DNA of 29,870 nt, taken from contig NW_008246078.1 of the NCBI RefSeq assembly GCF_000281045.1, positions 748,807 to 778,676 of the forward strand, given 5' to 3'. Positions within the stretch are counted from its first letter, which is position 1; each line of letters opens with the position of its first letter. This document shows, in pieces, positions 10,006 through 21,318 of this stretch. Origin of the DNA: Saprolegnia diclina VS20 (lineage: Eukaryota; Oomycota; Saprolegniomycetes; Saprolegniales; Saprolegniaceae). The notes below the pieces were generated by a model. That model saw only the letters and a list, made by a program, of their open reading frames with translations. It searched no databases and was not told the origin of the DNA. A program made the translations under genes and the position numbers.

Positions 10006-10296
10006 ATGGTCGCTGTCCCCGTCTCGCTCCCCAAGCCGTCGCCGGCCAAGTCGCCGCTCAAAACGCTTTTGCTCACGAGCGCCATCACGGGCGGCGTCTG
10101 GAGCGCACTGCGCCACTACGTCGCACAACCCGTCGAGCTCGATGTCCTCCAAGTCGTCCGCATGGAATTGGAAGAGGGCGCAGCGTCGCGCCGAGCGCGC
10201 TTCGAGTTTGGTAAGCACAATCCGCAGCAGCAAGCCCAGGCCTTCGACTGTCTGTACGAAAACACCGAGAACCAGCACGTTTTCAACCACTGGTGA
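10006..10296 (+). CDS. small protein of unknown function, one possible membrane helix
   Basis: An ATG-initiated frame of 96 residues with the GC-rich third positions typical of genes here. The N-terminus is Pro/Lys-rich (SLPKPSPAKSPLK), followed by a moderately hydrophobic stretch (TLLLTSAITGGVWSAL, about 20-35) and a polar, charged second half ending NQHVFNHW. A basic start followed by one helix would suit a mitochondrial inner-membrane or tail-anchored protein, but that is a guess. I do not recognise the family. A longer open frame on the opposite strand (9805-10305) is probably its shadow. No initiator motif was seen upstream. Confidence 0.55.
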   Translation: MVAVPVSLPKPSPAKSPLKTLLLTSAITGGVWSALRHYVAQPVELDVLQVVRMELEEGAASRRARFEFGKHNPQQQAQAFDCLYENTENQHVFNHW

Positions 10297-11893
10297 TCGG
10301 TCCACACGACTCTCTCCATGCCTCCATATTTAATGATACCACATATTCTCCTGGTTGCTTTGCTGCTATGTATTGAACGCGAGGTATTCTTCCGCAAAAT
10401 CAAGCTGCTCTTGTTTGTCTGTTGGCGGCGGTTGTGCGGCTGTAAACTCGTTCATGTAGACTGTATCCTGCATTGTGAAGTAGACACTGAAGAGAAGTCT
10501 AGGATAACTTGTCATTCGGCCCATCGCGTGCGTGCGTCTCGTCCACGGATGTATCAATGCAAGAAATAACACCAACCATGCCCTGTGTACTTTGATGCCG
10601 ATAATCCGACTGTTGGCAGGGTTTAAACCCGGTACTACAGAGCTGGCTCTGCCAACACGACTGGTAGCAACTGCGAGGGTGGGTGTAGAAGGGTTAATAA
10701 TTAAAGTCAATTTCGAATTCTGAATTCGTATCATGCATGATCAACGCTCTGGTCACACTGCCATGTTGAGCTCGCCGTACCGTGTACGCGGAAATGTCCG
10801 AGCAAGTCCTGGTGTCCTGGTAGATTATTGCTCTTCGATCAGCTTGGGACCCTGTGCGCAAAGCCGAGCTCGCTTCGCTCTCAAATTATAGTCAAGGGTT
10901 GGTCCACGTTGCTGAGAAATAATACGAGAAAATTATTTTTTCTTTTTTCGCAATTGATGTTTTGGTGTTGTATACTCGGGTGTCGGACTTGATCTAGGCT
11001 AGCTGAGGCACGAGCGCTATCCGCGGGACAAGGCGCCGGCGTGGCCACTCGTGTTGGCGAGGAGCCGGCGAAGACGACGAAGAGCCAGCTACCCAGGGTT
11101 TTGAACGAGGCGGTGGTGCAAGTGCAGTTGAGTGACACGCGCCGCCTTGACGACAATCGTCCATAGACTTGGTAGTGGTGCCAAAAACGTCCCCAATGTG
11201 TTGTTCAATAGTACTCCGCCTGTTCACTTTGGCGGTGGGACTCCTTTGCGTGACGGCAGCGGTGAGGCGTCGCCATTGTTGATGGGAAGCGTATCACGGC
11301 GCACACCGTACTTGTTTCTTGTATGCACATGCACTTGCGCGTCCTGTAGACACGTTCAACTAACTGTACGTCGTACATTCTTCTCGTCGGTCTTGTGGTG
11401 ATGTGTCTCGGATTGGTGGTACGACCTGTAATCACTCGGTGGTAATCCTACCACACGGGACATGTGGTGCCATACCAGATGCTACTGCTAAATGGATGTC
11501 AAGTTTGTCATTTGTGCGTGATGCAGGTGTGTCGCCCATCACGCACCCGGTATTTGTACACCCGAAGGACTGGACATGGATCTTTCGCAGCACTGCAAAC
11601 GCACGCGCGGACGGTTCCAACGAAGACCATTTTGACTCGTAGAGACGACAGACATTGTTTCTCAGTCCGCTCCAAGCCTCTTGACAACGGACGTGGCTTC
11701 ATCCTTGGTAGAGGGCGGCTTCCTTGTCGCGGCTACCGCGCTTGTTGCTTCGGAGACTGTGTGTGATTTCCATTGACGCCGAACAAGACAGCTTCCACAA
11801 CGACAAACAACCACCACCGAGCGGATACCACACACGATCGGCGGATCTGAGTCTGATAATATGACGCAAGATTGTATTAGTGTACACCACGTT
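10297..11893. other. intergenic, 1.6 kb
   Basis: No supportable gene between the orphan small gene and the M96-like gene. It contains a symmetrical inverted-repeat cluster at 10611-10657 and an AT-rich patch near 10910-10960. Short open frames on both strands have no coding bias. Confidence 0.55.
10611..10657. repeat. nested inverted repeats
   Basis: TGTTGGCAG (10611-10619) pairs perfectly with CTGCCAACA (10649-10657). Between them lie the perfect palindrome GGGTTTAAACCC (10619-10630) and CAGAGC-TG-GCTCTG (10638-10651). The span of 47 bases is too short for a tRNA. No gene is adjacent. Confidence 0.7.
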
Positions 11894-12993
11894 TTATTTC
11901 GTGTTCAGAAACGAGTAGACATACGCTAGCAACCGCGTTTGAAATTCGCGGCAGCGTGCTCGGACGACGCGCTCGAGAGCAGTGATATTCGGCAGCGTCT
12001 CTAGCGCTCTTGTGAGCTCGATCAAATCAATGGGACCATGGGACGACCGCGGGTGGTCCATGGAAAAATAGACTTTGACGCATGTTGTCGTCTCGGTTGC
12101 TTTCGCCATCGATATCCTACGACCATAAATCGCTAAATCCCATATTTAAAGAGCAAAACGTACCAGAGTTGACAGCCCGCGGTCCAGAGCGGCATATCGA
12201 TCGGTTGCATCTCGTCGTTGGTCATCGTCCGCATGACAATTGTCGTGGCTTTAGACTCACGCTGCGTGAAGCGGCCGTAAATGCAGTTGCCCACCAGCCA
12301 CTGGTTTGGACTCAGCGCCGTCGTCTCGCGAGCGTAGGCTATGTCAACCTCGGGCGACGTGACGACCACCGCCATCGTCGACGAGTGAACGGCGTACTCG
12401 GCTTGCCCCATGACCCACGCGTCCACAATCGAGTCGATCGTGTGCGGTGAAAAGAGCTGAGCAACGCCCACAAACCCGCCGGTGGGCTGTGCGCGGACAA
12501 ACGAGGCATCTTCGTTCCCAAAAGCATCGGCATGTGCGAACGCCGTCTCGCGCTGGTGGTACATTTGCATCGCGAGCCACTTGATGGCAAAGTGGCGGGG
12601 CAAGACATCGCCGGCAAAGAGGCGTGGCGACCGCGACCAGTGGTGCGCCGACGTCTACTCACGCATATCAACCTCAAATTCAAAACCAATTCAGTTTCGT
12701 ACCGAGTCCAACGTGCTCTGAATCCACGCGTGCAAGAGGTCCAGGACGGCGACGTGGTCGTTGACACGGCGCCAGAGCTGGCGGTTGGTGTGCACGCACT
12801 GCAGCGTCTCGTCGGCGAGCGCCCGGACAACGTCGGCCCACGGCAGTAGCGTCGTCTGTCGCGTCTGGAGATGCCGGAGCTTCTCTTGCAGCGTGTGCAT
12901 GTACTGGGTGAGGTACTCGTTCTCGGTCATGACGAGCTTGGGCGGCAGCATCGCGCGGGGCTTCTTTGTCGACTCGGCCACCGCCATGCCCAT
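11894..12993 (-). CDS. M96/START-like family protein, copy A
   Basis: Three exons on the minus strand: 12993-12703, 12654-12164, 12116-11894 (1005 nt, 334 residues), introns 48 and 47 nt. The first exon encodes a helical, coiled-coil-like region with LLPWADVVRAL. The second encodes the main domain, with HFAIKWLAMQMYHQ, a VVVTSPEVDIAY strand region and VMRTMTNDEMQP. The third encodes a C-terminal helical tail. Gene B at 15610-16725 is a clear paralogue with both introns in the same places and phases (0 and 2, the second inside a Trp codon). The pattern resembles the big oomycete family labelled M96 mating-specific, which has a START-like lipid-binding fold; that label is from memory and a mating role is not implied. 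Exon frames join cleanly. Confidence 0.7.
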
Positions 12994-15609
12994 GCTTGCG
13001 CGCAGTGCACGATGTGAAATGACTGCGGCGGACTTTCTTCGACTTGGAGTTGTGCGTCACACGAGCAGCATGTTTCTTCCAGCCACCACGTGGCGCCTGG
13101 CGATCGTCTCATTGACCACGGTTACTGACTAGATTCGGCAGCAGATGGCTGCAATTGAGGCGCAAAATGGCAACTTCACCATCGTCCTTAGCATGCACAA
13201 CGCCTCACGACATGGGTGCAGAACACACCTGCGTCAAGAGGGTCCGACGCCTCCGTTGGCCGAGTTTATGGAGTCCTGCGTGCGGGTCCAAGACCACGAA
13301 ACTGCGCGACGTCACTTCTGTTTCAGAAGATGACCGAGTCACTCTCGACCACGTGGTTTTCGTGGGAATCCCACCGCTGCGAAAGATATGACACGGCAAT
13401 CTCAGTCCAGGTCGAGCGGCATATCGCAAGCCGTGACGGGCATCCTTGCTACCAATCGGAACCGTACGGTTCGTGCGCGTCGACAGACTGTGCGAAACGC
13501 ACTAGAATAAGAGCAAGCGTGCCACTCTCTCGAAAGGTCGTATGCACGCCGCAGCTAACCGCACAAGCAACGAATCAACCCAAAAGAGATGCACATGATT
13601 ACCGGCACGTGGCCTGCCACAGGCATGACTGTAGCATTGCCAGCATTTGGCGACGAGCTAGCATCCCAACGTTATCGAAGGTCGCTTGAAATGGTATATT
13701 TGTAAACGGGATAGCCGTCACGTCGCCTTGCGGCCGTGTCGGTGCAACACCACGCTTTCTCATTCGATGCTTTCGTGTCCCAGTGACCATGGTTGTCGTG
13801 TCGTGGCCACGGCACAACGCAACGCATGTACACTCGAGGTAGCCACTTCGATACTCGACGTCGACAGTCTTTAAAAACAAAAATAGTTTGTGGCCCTCGT
13901 GGACAAACGCAATAGGAAAGGATCCTCGGCACGTGCTCGCTGTTAGACTGCTGGTCGTAAATAATTATTGATAATTACAAAACGGACATGCAACGGCGAC
14001 ATGCCAGAGGCGAGAGAAGTGATCTCGCCGACGTTGATGGGTGACATTTTGCATGCCCCACCACTCATGGGCTGCATGGGCAACGACGGTGCTACTAGTG
14101 GCTACACTAGTATTAGTTTTGCTCGTTGCGTCTGGTCACACTCTTGTCGCAATTTTTTGCAAATTTCCCACACCACTCGGCGAGTCTGGACTTCCGACCC
14201 ACTACAATATATCGAGGGTGTGTGCTGCACACTGTCTGGCTCGCCCGAAACGGCCGAGGCGCCCGTCGTGACACCCGAAGCGGCCCGTTCTTGACCAAGA
14301 TACATCTCCACCACTTGATGCTGAATACCCAAGCGACGTGCCACTTCCAAATGATGAACGCCCTGCGCCACGACGCCTGGCTTCGTGACCACTTCGTCCC
14401 GGCTTGCGCCATCCATACGCCTCGCCTTCAACACGGCTAAGCCTCGCCGCTGCTGCCGTCAAGCACACCACCCTCTGAATCGAAAGTCCACCCCCCAAAA
14501 ACAGTTCAGTGTAATTTGTACTAGTATCTAAAGAGACTCACTTCAACAACAATCCATCGAGGGTCAATAGACATGACAATCAAAGTGTTTGTAAACGCAC
14601 TCGTTCAAGTCGTGCGTGCTCGAGCAGGTGGCCGTGCCGAGACGGGCCAAGAGGCTCTCTTGAAAAAGTACAATGCCAAAAGAAAAATGGACACCAATGG
14701 AAGAACGTAGACGAGCCTATCGAAAGTAGAAAAACCACTACGTACTACTTACTACCTGGGGACATGCAAAGTCTGCACGCCCGATTGACTGCATAGCAGA
14801 CAATCTCGCTGCTTTTTGGTTATGAAGCACAGCTCCATAATGTGGAGCTGTACTAACACATATTATGAGTTGTAATACCAAACGCTTACCAGATGCCATC
14901 AAAACAACCACGTTGATCTGCTGTCTCGTGCAATATCTTCACAGGCGGAACTGCATCGCATTGTAGATGTCAATTGTTATCTACCGGGGTCTGGCGCGGT
15001 ACTAGAACAATTTTGAACGACGGGAAGAAGTGGAAGCGGTTTTCCGAGCGAGCAAGAAGACCTCATTTAGAAGCGCATTATATTCGAGTGCAGAGCCATT
15101 CAGCTCAAGCCATGCATCACGAATGTGTTGTGGTTGATAAAACGTAACCCCGCCCCGCGGACCACCTGGTGCGATTCAAAAGTGCGCGTATTTTGGTCGA
15201 AACATGAGCGGGGCCAACAACGGCTAAAATGGTGGAGAAATGCACGGACATTGCCCGGAATTACCCCCAACCCCGGGAACACTTTATCGGGGCCAATAGT
15301 GCCGGTTCGGGATAAATTTGTTGCTTTGCGCGTTTTTCCGCGGCTTTTTCTGCCGTTTTGAGACCCTGCGCATTATCCACTAAAACCAAAATCCGCGCAA
15401 ATTTATACTTATTTCACGGACCACTGGCATAGTAGACACCAGCGCGGTGGTCGCTCCGTCGTAGTTTGCCCTGGATAGAGGATAGGTACGACGTCTGTTA
15501 TCCGCGAAACACCCATTCTGCGTGTCGAAATGGAACAAACGACCACACAACACGACGGCGATGCGTCACAATTGACATTCGCATAATCCGCACATGCCAC
15601 CGCTGTTAA
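12994..15609. other. gene-poor stretch, 2.6 kb, between the two M96-like genes
   Basis: The longest region without a supportable gene. A minus-strand frame around 14102-14434 and an overlapping plus-strand frame at 14041-14271 (with a hydrophobic run of about 25 residues) are the only candidates; neither has clear coding bias or a recognised family. It contains a perfect 9-bp hairpin at 14829-14851. It could hold decayed remnants of further M96-like copies, but I found no recognisable residue of them. Confidence 0.5.
14829..14851. repeat. perfect hairpin, 9-bp stem, 5-base loop
   Basis: ACAGCTCCA (14829-14837) and TGGAGCTGT (14843-14851) are exact inverted copies around TAATG. There is no T-run beside it and no gene within several hundred bases, so its role is unknown. 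Confidence 0.8.
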
Positions 15610-16725
15610 TTAGCTCTGCAGTTGCTGCTCGAGGCGGTTGCGCGCGTGCACCGCGTCCAAAACGATCTGCAAATGCGCGTCAAAGATCGCTCGCAGGTGG
15701 CTTTGCCGCGTAAAGAAGCGGTGTTGTAGCCGCTGGACGAGCACGGCCTTCTCGCACGCTGGGAGGTTGGTCCATTTCACAAAGTCTTGGAGTCGCACAA
15801 AGCCGCGGGCGGTCGCGGGGTGGCCCATCACATAGACGCTTCGGACGCGAGTGCCGCCCTCCATCGGCTCGAGCACATTCCTACACCAACATGAAGCATT
15901 GCCAATGAAGAACTATTGCAGTTGTACCATTGTTTGCTGTCGACGCTCCATTCGTCAGGCTCCAGCGGGTACATTTCGTCATGCAAAAGGGCGCGCACGA
16001 CAATGACCGACTGGTGTAGTTCGTGGTATCGGCCGTAGACGCTGTGGCCCAAAATCGCTTGGTGGTCGCGTCCAACGTCCTCGCGGGTGTAGACAATATC
16101 ATTCTCATCTCGTATCCAGTCGTCGAGGACGAACGATCGCGACTGCTGGCAGTATGCAAACGACCGCTCGGCGATCCAGTAGGCAGTCGATGCGGTCGCA
16201 AGGTCGCACTGGAGCACACGCGTGCACACCCCTTGGATTTGAAATAGGCTTTTCTCGCAGCTCACTTGGTAGCGCGCCGAGGGCAGTTGGGATATCGAGT
16301 CGCTCAGAACTTTGCCGACGCAATGGTAGAGCTGGTCGGCGAGCCACTTGTAACCAATGCGCCGGGTGCTCTGGGGTCCGTTAAACAAGTAGGATTCGGA
16401 CCAGCTCGGTTGGTGCGACGGTGTCTACAGCCGTCGAGTTGGATCAAAATAAGAGGTATCGTAGACGTACCGGTGCGGGCGCGGTTGCATACACCCAGCG
16501 CTTGAGGACACTCACGAGGAGGGCGTGGGCGTCGAGTTGTTGGCGCAGAGAGCGGTGATCGCGAACTGCCTCGAGCATCTCTTCTTGGAGCGCGCGGGCA
16601 ACGTCGGCCCACGAGAGCAGCATCGATCGGCGCGCGCGCAAGACCACAAGGCGGCGCTGGAGCTGGTGCGCATACGCCGACAGCGCGTCCTTCTCCGAGA
16701 CGCGGTCGTCTTGCGGTTGCTCCAT
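15610..16725 (-). CDS. M96/START-like family protein, copy B
   Basis: Three exons on the minus strand: 16725-16471, 16424-15928, 15880-15610 (1023 nt, 340 residues), introns 46 and 47 nt. Paralogue of copy A. The first exon has SEKDALSAYAHQLQRRL and LLSWADVARAL, matching LPWADVVRAL in A. The second has GYKWLADQLYHC and VVRALLHDEMYPLEP, matching VMRTMTNDEMQP in A. The third is a C-terminal tail with QDFVKWTNLPACEKAVL. Intron positions and phases equal those of copy A. The frame is open upstream to 16857 without an ATG, so I start at 16725, the first ATG, which also lines up with copy A. Function is unknown beyond the inferred START-like fold. Confidence 0.7.
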
Positions 16726-17523
16726 CACGGTACGAAGACGGAATGGCACAACTGGATGCGTCGTCGTTGCCCATAGGGTTGTCAGTGCGGTAATCGAACG
16801 TACCAGATGTTGACGTCCGTCGTACGGACACGGCTGCAGCACCGCGCTCGTAGGCACTGGACGAATGAGAATGACATCACGTCCGTGTCCGTAACAGCGA
16901 CGGCAACTTGTCCTTTATCTTGCTGCATTGCTTGTCACGCGTACGTCACTTGGTCCTCTCGATGGCGTTGGGCGATGACTCAACCGCCTCGTCACGGCAG
17001 CTGGTGCCACGCCCAAATCGAAGTCTGTCATGGCCAACGCATTGCTCGATTGGCTCGTCGTCGCTCCTGGCTGCGAAAGCTCGCAGCTGCGACACCTGTA
17101 GCGACGATGGCTCCTCGTGACGCCCGAGAGTCGGCGTCGTAGTCGTCATAGTCGTACTGCCGGATGCGCAGCGGCTTTGTCACGGTGTCATTGTCGTATC
17201 AGCGAAATGCGAGTGCCAACATCCGAACGCAGCATCGCGCGCTTTTGTCGAGGGTCGTTAAATTTGAGCTGCGGCCCTTCGTCGTGTCCTCCGTGATATT
17301 CATTCGAGCTCACCATCACTTGTTGCACCCATTGGAGCACACGTCGTGTACGCTCCCTGGTCCTTCTTGTTCTGGGATTGGCATCACGAGATTGCGCAAC
17401 GTATGTAGGGTGATCACGGAGGTGGCCGCGTCAGTCGTTAGTCAGGTCGTTCGTGACACTACCTCTGAAGAGATTGAACATTCGCTCCATTTCATTTCGC
17501 GGCTACTAGTAGTTTGTACGTAT
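16726..17523. other. intergenic, 0.8 kb
   Basis: Upstream region of M96-like copy B and 3' flank of COQ2. Open frames on both strands are short and overlap one another; no gene, repeat or canonical core promoter recognised. Confidence 0.55.
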
Positions 17524-18856
17524 CTAGAAGAGCTTGCCAGCGACGATGCCGGCAAAGACGAGCGCGCCAAAGTACTTGTTGGACGCAAACCGCGTCTGGA
17601 GATTGATTGGGTCGTCGAGCTTGGCCGTGTTGACTTGCCACGCGAGGTGGCCCGCGGCGACCGCGAGCGCCCCGTAGAACGGACTGCCCATGTCCACCAT
17701 GTACCTAGATGCCATGGCTTTAACACTCGTATAGCAGCGAGAGACTACCCTGAGAGGCCAAGACCGGCAATCGTAGCAACCGAGAATGCGTTCAGAATCG
17801 GCTGCGTCTTGTCGGCAAAGAGGAGCGCAGTCGACTTGACGCCAATGCGCTTGTCGTCCGTCTTGTCCTACATGCAAACTCGATTGTAATTTCCGAGTCC
17901 TTTTTTTAAAACGAATGTCGAGACTACCTGGTGCGCGTACAATGTGTCGTACACGAGCGTCCACGAGACACCGGCCGCATAGAGCGGCAGCACAACGCTC
18001 CAGTCGCAGCTGCCGTGCACCGCCGCCCACCCGACGAGCGCACCTAATGATCGCGTCAGAGCGTGCCACGTCACGACCAAGGGATGTACCATAGTTGAAG
18101 GTGAGGCCGAGCATGGCTTGCGGCCAGTACGTCACCCGCTTCATGTACGGGTACGCAGCGACGAACGCGAGCGACGACGCGCCGAGCCCGATCGTATACG
18201 GGTTGAGCTGGACGAGCACGCCCAGCCTAAACCATTGGCGTCCATTGCCCCTCTATTTCTTCTTTTCAACAAGAGCGCAAGGCGTACCCGGCCGACAATT
18301 GAAGCGCGAGGAAGCGCCAGGCTTGCGGGTACGTGAGCGCGCCGGACGCAAGCGGCCGTTGGTTCGTACGCTCGACCTGCTTGTCAAAGTCCTTGTCCCA
18401 CATATCGTTGATTGTGCAGCCGGCGCCACGCATGATGAGCGCGCCAGCGGCAAAGAGCCCGAGCAGCTTGGGGTCCGGGAAGGCGCCGACGGGAGCGGCG
18501 AGCGCTGTGCTCCAAAACGTTGGCCATAGCAGCATGTACGTGCCTACCCATGCATATCGTACATTGCAGAATCAAGCAGCAAGATGGTTCATACCGGCTG
18601 GGCGGTTCAAGCGCGCGAGTTGGATGTACGGCAGCATCCAGCGCGGCGCGTGCTGCTCGGCCCACGTCTGCTTTTCAATGGCAAACTTGGCATCGGGCTT
18701 GGCATCGTCGGGCTTGTCTGTTGGCAACGATGGCAGCGAGCTCATGCTTCGGAGCATCAGCGGCAGTCGGCGCGGCGTCACTGAGCCAAGGCGGTGGACA
18801 GATGAGCGTAGGACGCAAGCCGTCGCGATAGACCGGCGCGCCAAGAGAGCTGCCAT
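17524..18856 (-). CDS. COQ2: 4-hydroxybenzoate polyprenyltransferase, mitochondrial
   Basis: Six exons on the minus strand: 18856-18595, 18543-18288, 18226-18090, 18043-17928, 17867-17749, 17704-17524 (1071 nt, 356 residues). Introns are 44-61 nt. This UbiA-family enzyme attaches the polyprenyl tail to 4-hydroxybenzoate in ubiquinone synthesis, in the mitochondrial inner membrane. The N-terminus (about 1-40) is Arg/Ser-rich without acids, as in a mitochondrial presequence. Both Asp-rich prenyl-diphosphate/Mg motifs are intact: NDMWDKDFD (133-141) and [13 protein letters not shown] (250-262). Other family blocks are [37 protein letters not shown] and LTFNYGALVGW. The first and second exon junctions restore RPAG-TY and SAG-LG exactly, which supports the borders. 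Confidence 0.95.
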
Positions 18857-19367
18857 GGTTCACGTTTGGTGATTGCGCCGAGTTTGCACCAGCACTCGCA
18901 ACCGGATGCATATCCGGATAAACACACAGACAGGCGGTCGCGATTGGATGGATGCACGCAACGTTGGACCCAAAACTGTCGTGGGCACCACAGGCTGACG
19001 GGTGCGCACAAGTACATATACATGCGCAACGTCCTTAGCCTATCGTAGAAAGGTATGGCGTGCTTGCATATCTGCATGCTCACCGATAGACCATTTTTCG
19101 AACACCAAATCAATAATATTTGGGTGCAATAAGTCTGAGGGCAATGAATCGACGGTCGCCTTCGCCTCTGCGAGCAACACCAGCACCACATTTCAACGGC
19201 CAGCCCGTCCTGGGCGGATTCATATGCCCAAGTCCCATGACAACTTGTTGTAGCAAGTCTCTTTGCACAAGGAATGCACATGCGCAACTTGAATCGCGCC
19301 GTTCATCAACCACAGTGTAAATATAGCAAGTGGAATTCGGCGCCACTCCGCGAAACGACGCCGCCGC
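18857..19367. other. intergenic between divergent COQ2 and the PH-like gene
   Basis: About 510 bases containing the promoters of two divergent genes. CAATCACC lies within 20 bases upstream of the COQ2 ATG on its strand. No perfect initiator/flanking pair and no extra gene seen. Confidence 0.55.
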
Positions 19368-21250
19368 ATGACACCGGCCACGCACCACGGGTCTGTCTAT
19401 GGCGCGTTCGCCGAGCTCGTGACCAAAGATGACTGCGCAAAAGTGCCCACCGCCAAGTACCACCTCGTGCTTCTCGCATCGGCCAGCCTGGCCCTCTACG
19501 CCCGGCAGCCCAAAGCGTGTGCCTGCACAGAGACAACGTCGTGCGTACCGTGCCCGCACGTGGCATCGATCCATGACTTTTCTCTCTTGGGTACGATTCC
19601 GCTCCATACGCTTTGTACCATCTATCTACCCTACTCCACGCGCGGGTCGGCTGTTGCGACGCGCCGCAGCGACCTCCTGCTGCGCACGACCGACCAGACT
19701 AGTCTCTGGCTCGCGTTTCCCTATAACGCCGCACGCGGTGCCTTCTTGGACGCGCTGGTCACCGCCATGACGCCGTTGACCGTGCCGGTTGAGAGCCTCG
19801 ACCTCGATGACGTCGAGAACGCGGCACTTATCCCGCACGCCCGCCACGGCATACGCTACACCAACCCCTCGTACGCCGCCATCGGTCGTCGACGACTAAG
19901 CAATATGTTCATATAGGCCGACCAAGATGGCCGCATATGTCCCCCGACGCCACGACGAAGCAACAAGCGACGACGAAATGTCCGAGCCCGAGGTCGACCT
20001 AGATTTGTGTCATCGGCACACGCCAGCGTATGAGGCCCAGATCATGACGCTCTACATGCAGCTGGATGCGAGAAGCAGTACCGCATCGTCCTCCTCGACC
20101 GCCTCGGTGCTGCACGCTGCGCTCCGGGTTGCGCTGGCGCAGCATCTCAAGTACGCCTTGGAGCTGGAAGCGTCCCAGGCACCGAGTGCGGTTGCTCCGC
20201 AACCAATGGCAGCGGCGCTTCTCTACATGGTGCTCGAGTTTGCACTGGGTCTCGAGCTTGTCGACGTGCACATCGCGGCAACGCTAGCGATCGCAGTCGT
20301 TGACACGAAGCTGAGCCGGTTCACCCAAGCCCACGCGCACGTCGAGACAGGGCTTCGGTGTGTGACCAACGGTTCTCAACTCGATTGTGCATTGCATTGA
20401 GATAGGCTTGGCATTGAGATTGAGCACCGGACGCTGCTGTTTGTGGCCTACCTCTGTCTCTGCGATCTTCACGTCGCGCAGCGCCACGTCGAGCGCGCGA
20501 CTCAGTTCCTCCACCACGCCAAGGACTTTGCGCTACCAGCGTGGAAGCTGAGCTTTCACGCCAACCTCCAAACGCTCCAGGCCATCCCGGTACATCGACC
20601 TGTCGTTGACGACAGTCAAGAGTATGAAACTAACGCTGTAGCCGGTGCCCTTTTCCGAAAAGCTCGAGGCGTGGTGGGGCCTCTCGGACGACCGCCCCAA
20701 GCGCCCCGAGGTCCGAACGCGGTTTGGCGCCGCCGTCCTCGAGTCGCTGAGTGTCGACCAGCTACTGCTGGCGCTGCCGCCCCGCAGCGTCCTCATCAAA
20801 GGTAGACTATTGTCTTGTGTCACGACGACCGATACTTGATTGGGTGATCGTGTGCTCTAGTCGACAAGCTCGTGCAGTATCGTATCGGGTGCGACGACCA
20901 CTGGACAGTACGGGAGCTCCTTCGGACGACGATCCAGCGCCATGAACGCGGCCAGTCGTCGTCCAAGTGCATCGTTGGCTTCCGGGATCCATCCGTTGGT
21001 CGCAGCAACGACCGCGTGCTGCCGTTGCACTTGCCCTTGCGCCGCTGTGACCTCCACCTTGGCCTTCACGCCGTCATCGAGCCGCGCTCAACGCTGCACG
21101 TACGCCCCTCTGCACCTTGTACCACCTGGCACCCTCACACGTTTCTAGGCACCGAGCGTCGCCACGCCCTCGGGGTACATCTCTTGCTCGCTCTGCCAGC
21201 AGTCGATTCCATTCGACCTTGTCGAAGAACACTCGCACAGTTGCTATTAG
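19368..21250 (+). CDS. uncharacterised protein: PH-like N-terminus, helical middle, C2HC zinc finger at the C-terminus
   Basis: Six exons: 19368-19870, 19917-20357, 20406-20589, 20642-20801, 20861-21099, 21149-21250 (1629 nt, 542 residues), introns 46-59 nt with TAG acceptors. Residues about 10-150 have the rhythm of a PH domain: KYHLVLLASASLALYAR, LLGTIPLHTLC, then DLLLRTTDQTSLWLAFPYNAARGAFLDAL. Residues about 180-375 are Ala/Leu-rich helices such as RTLLFVAYLCLCDLHVAQRHVERA, TPR-like by eye. The last exon gives Cys522-x2-Cys525-x11-His537-x-His539-x-Cys541, a zinc-finger pattern close to UBZ/C2HC types. A lipid-binding head plus a ubiquitin- or protein-binding tail would suggest a membrane adaptor; this is inference. 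I do not recognise the protein. It converges on POLD2 with 68 bp between stop codons. The exon 5 frame is the least certain part. Confidence 0.7.
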
Positions 21251-21318
21251 CAAGAGCCGCCGCCATCCGAGTCGATGTGAGCATGATGTCACACGCGTTG
21301 TCTTGTGTTTCTTGCGTC

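Noticed and set aside
10611-10657. tRNA gene
   Set aside because: Inverted repeats span only 47 bases and there is no anticodon arm or T-loop sequence.
14041-14434. Hydrophobic plus-strand frame and overlapping minus-strand frame
   Set aside because: Neither has consistent coding bias or a recognisable domain, and the minus frame lacks an early ATG.
16726-16857. Longer N-terminus for M96-like copy B
   Set aside because: The upstream open frame has no ATG, and a trial intron there leads straight to a stop.
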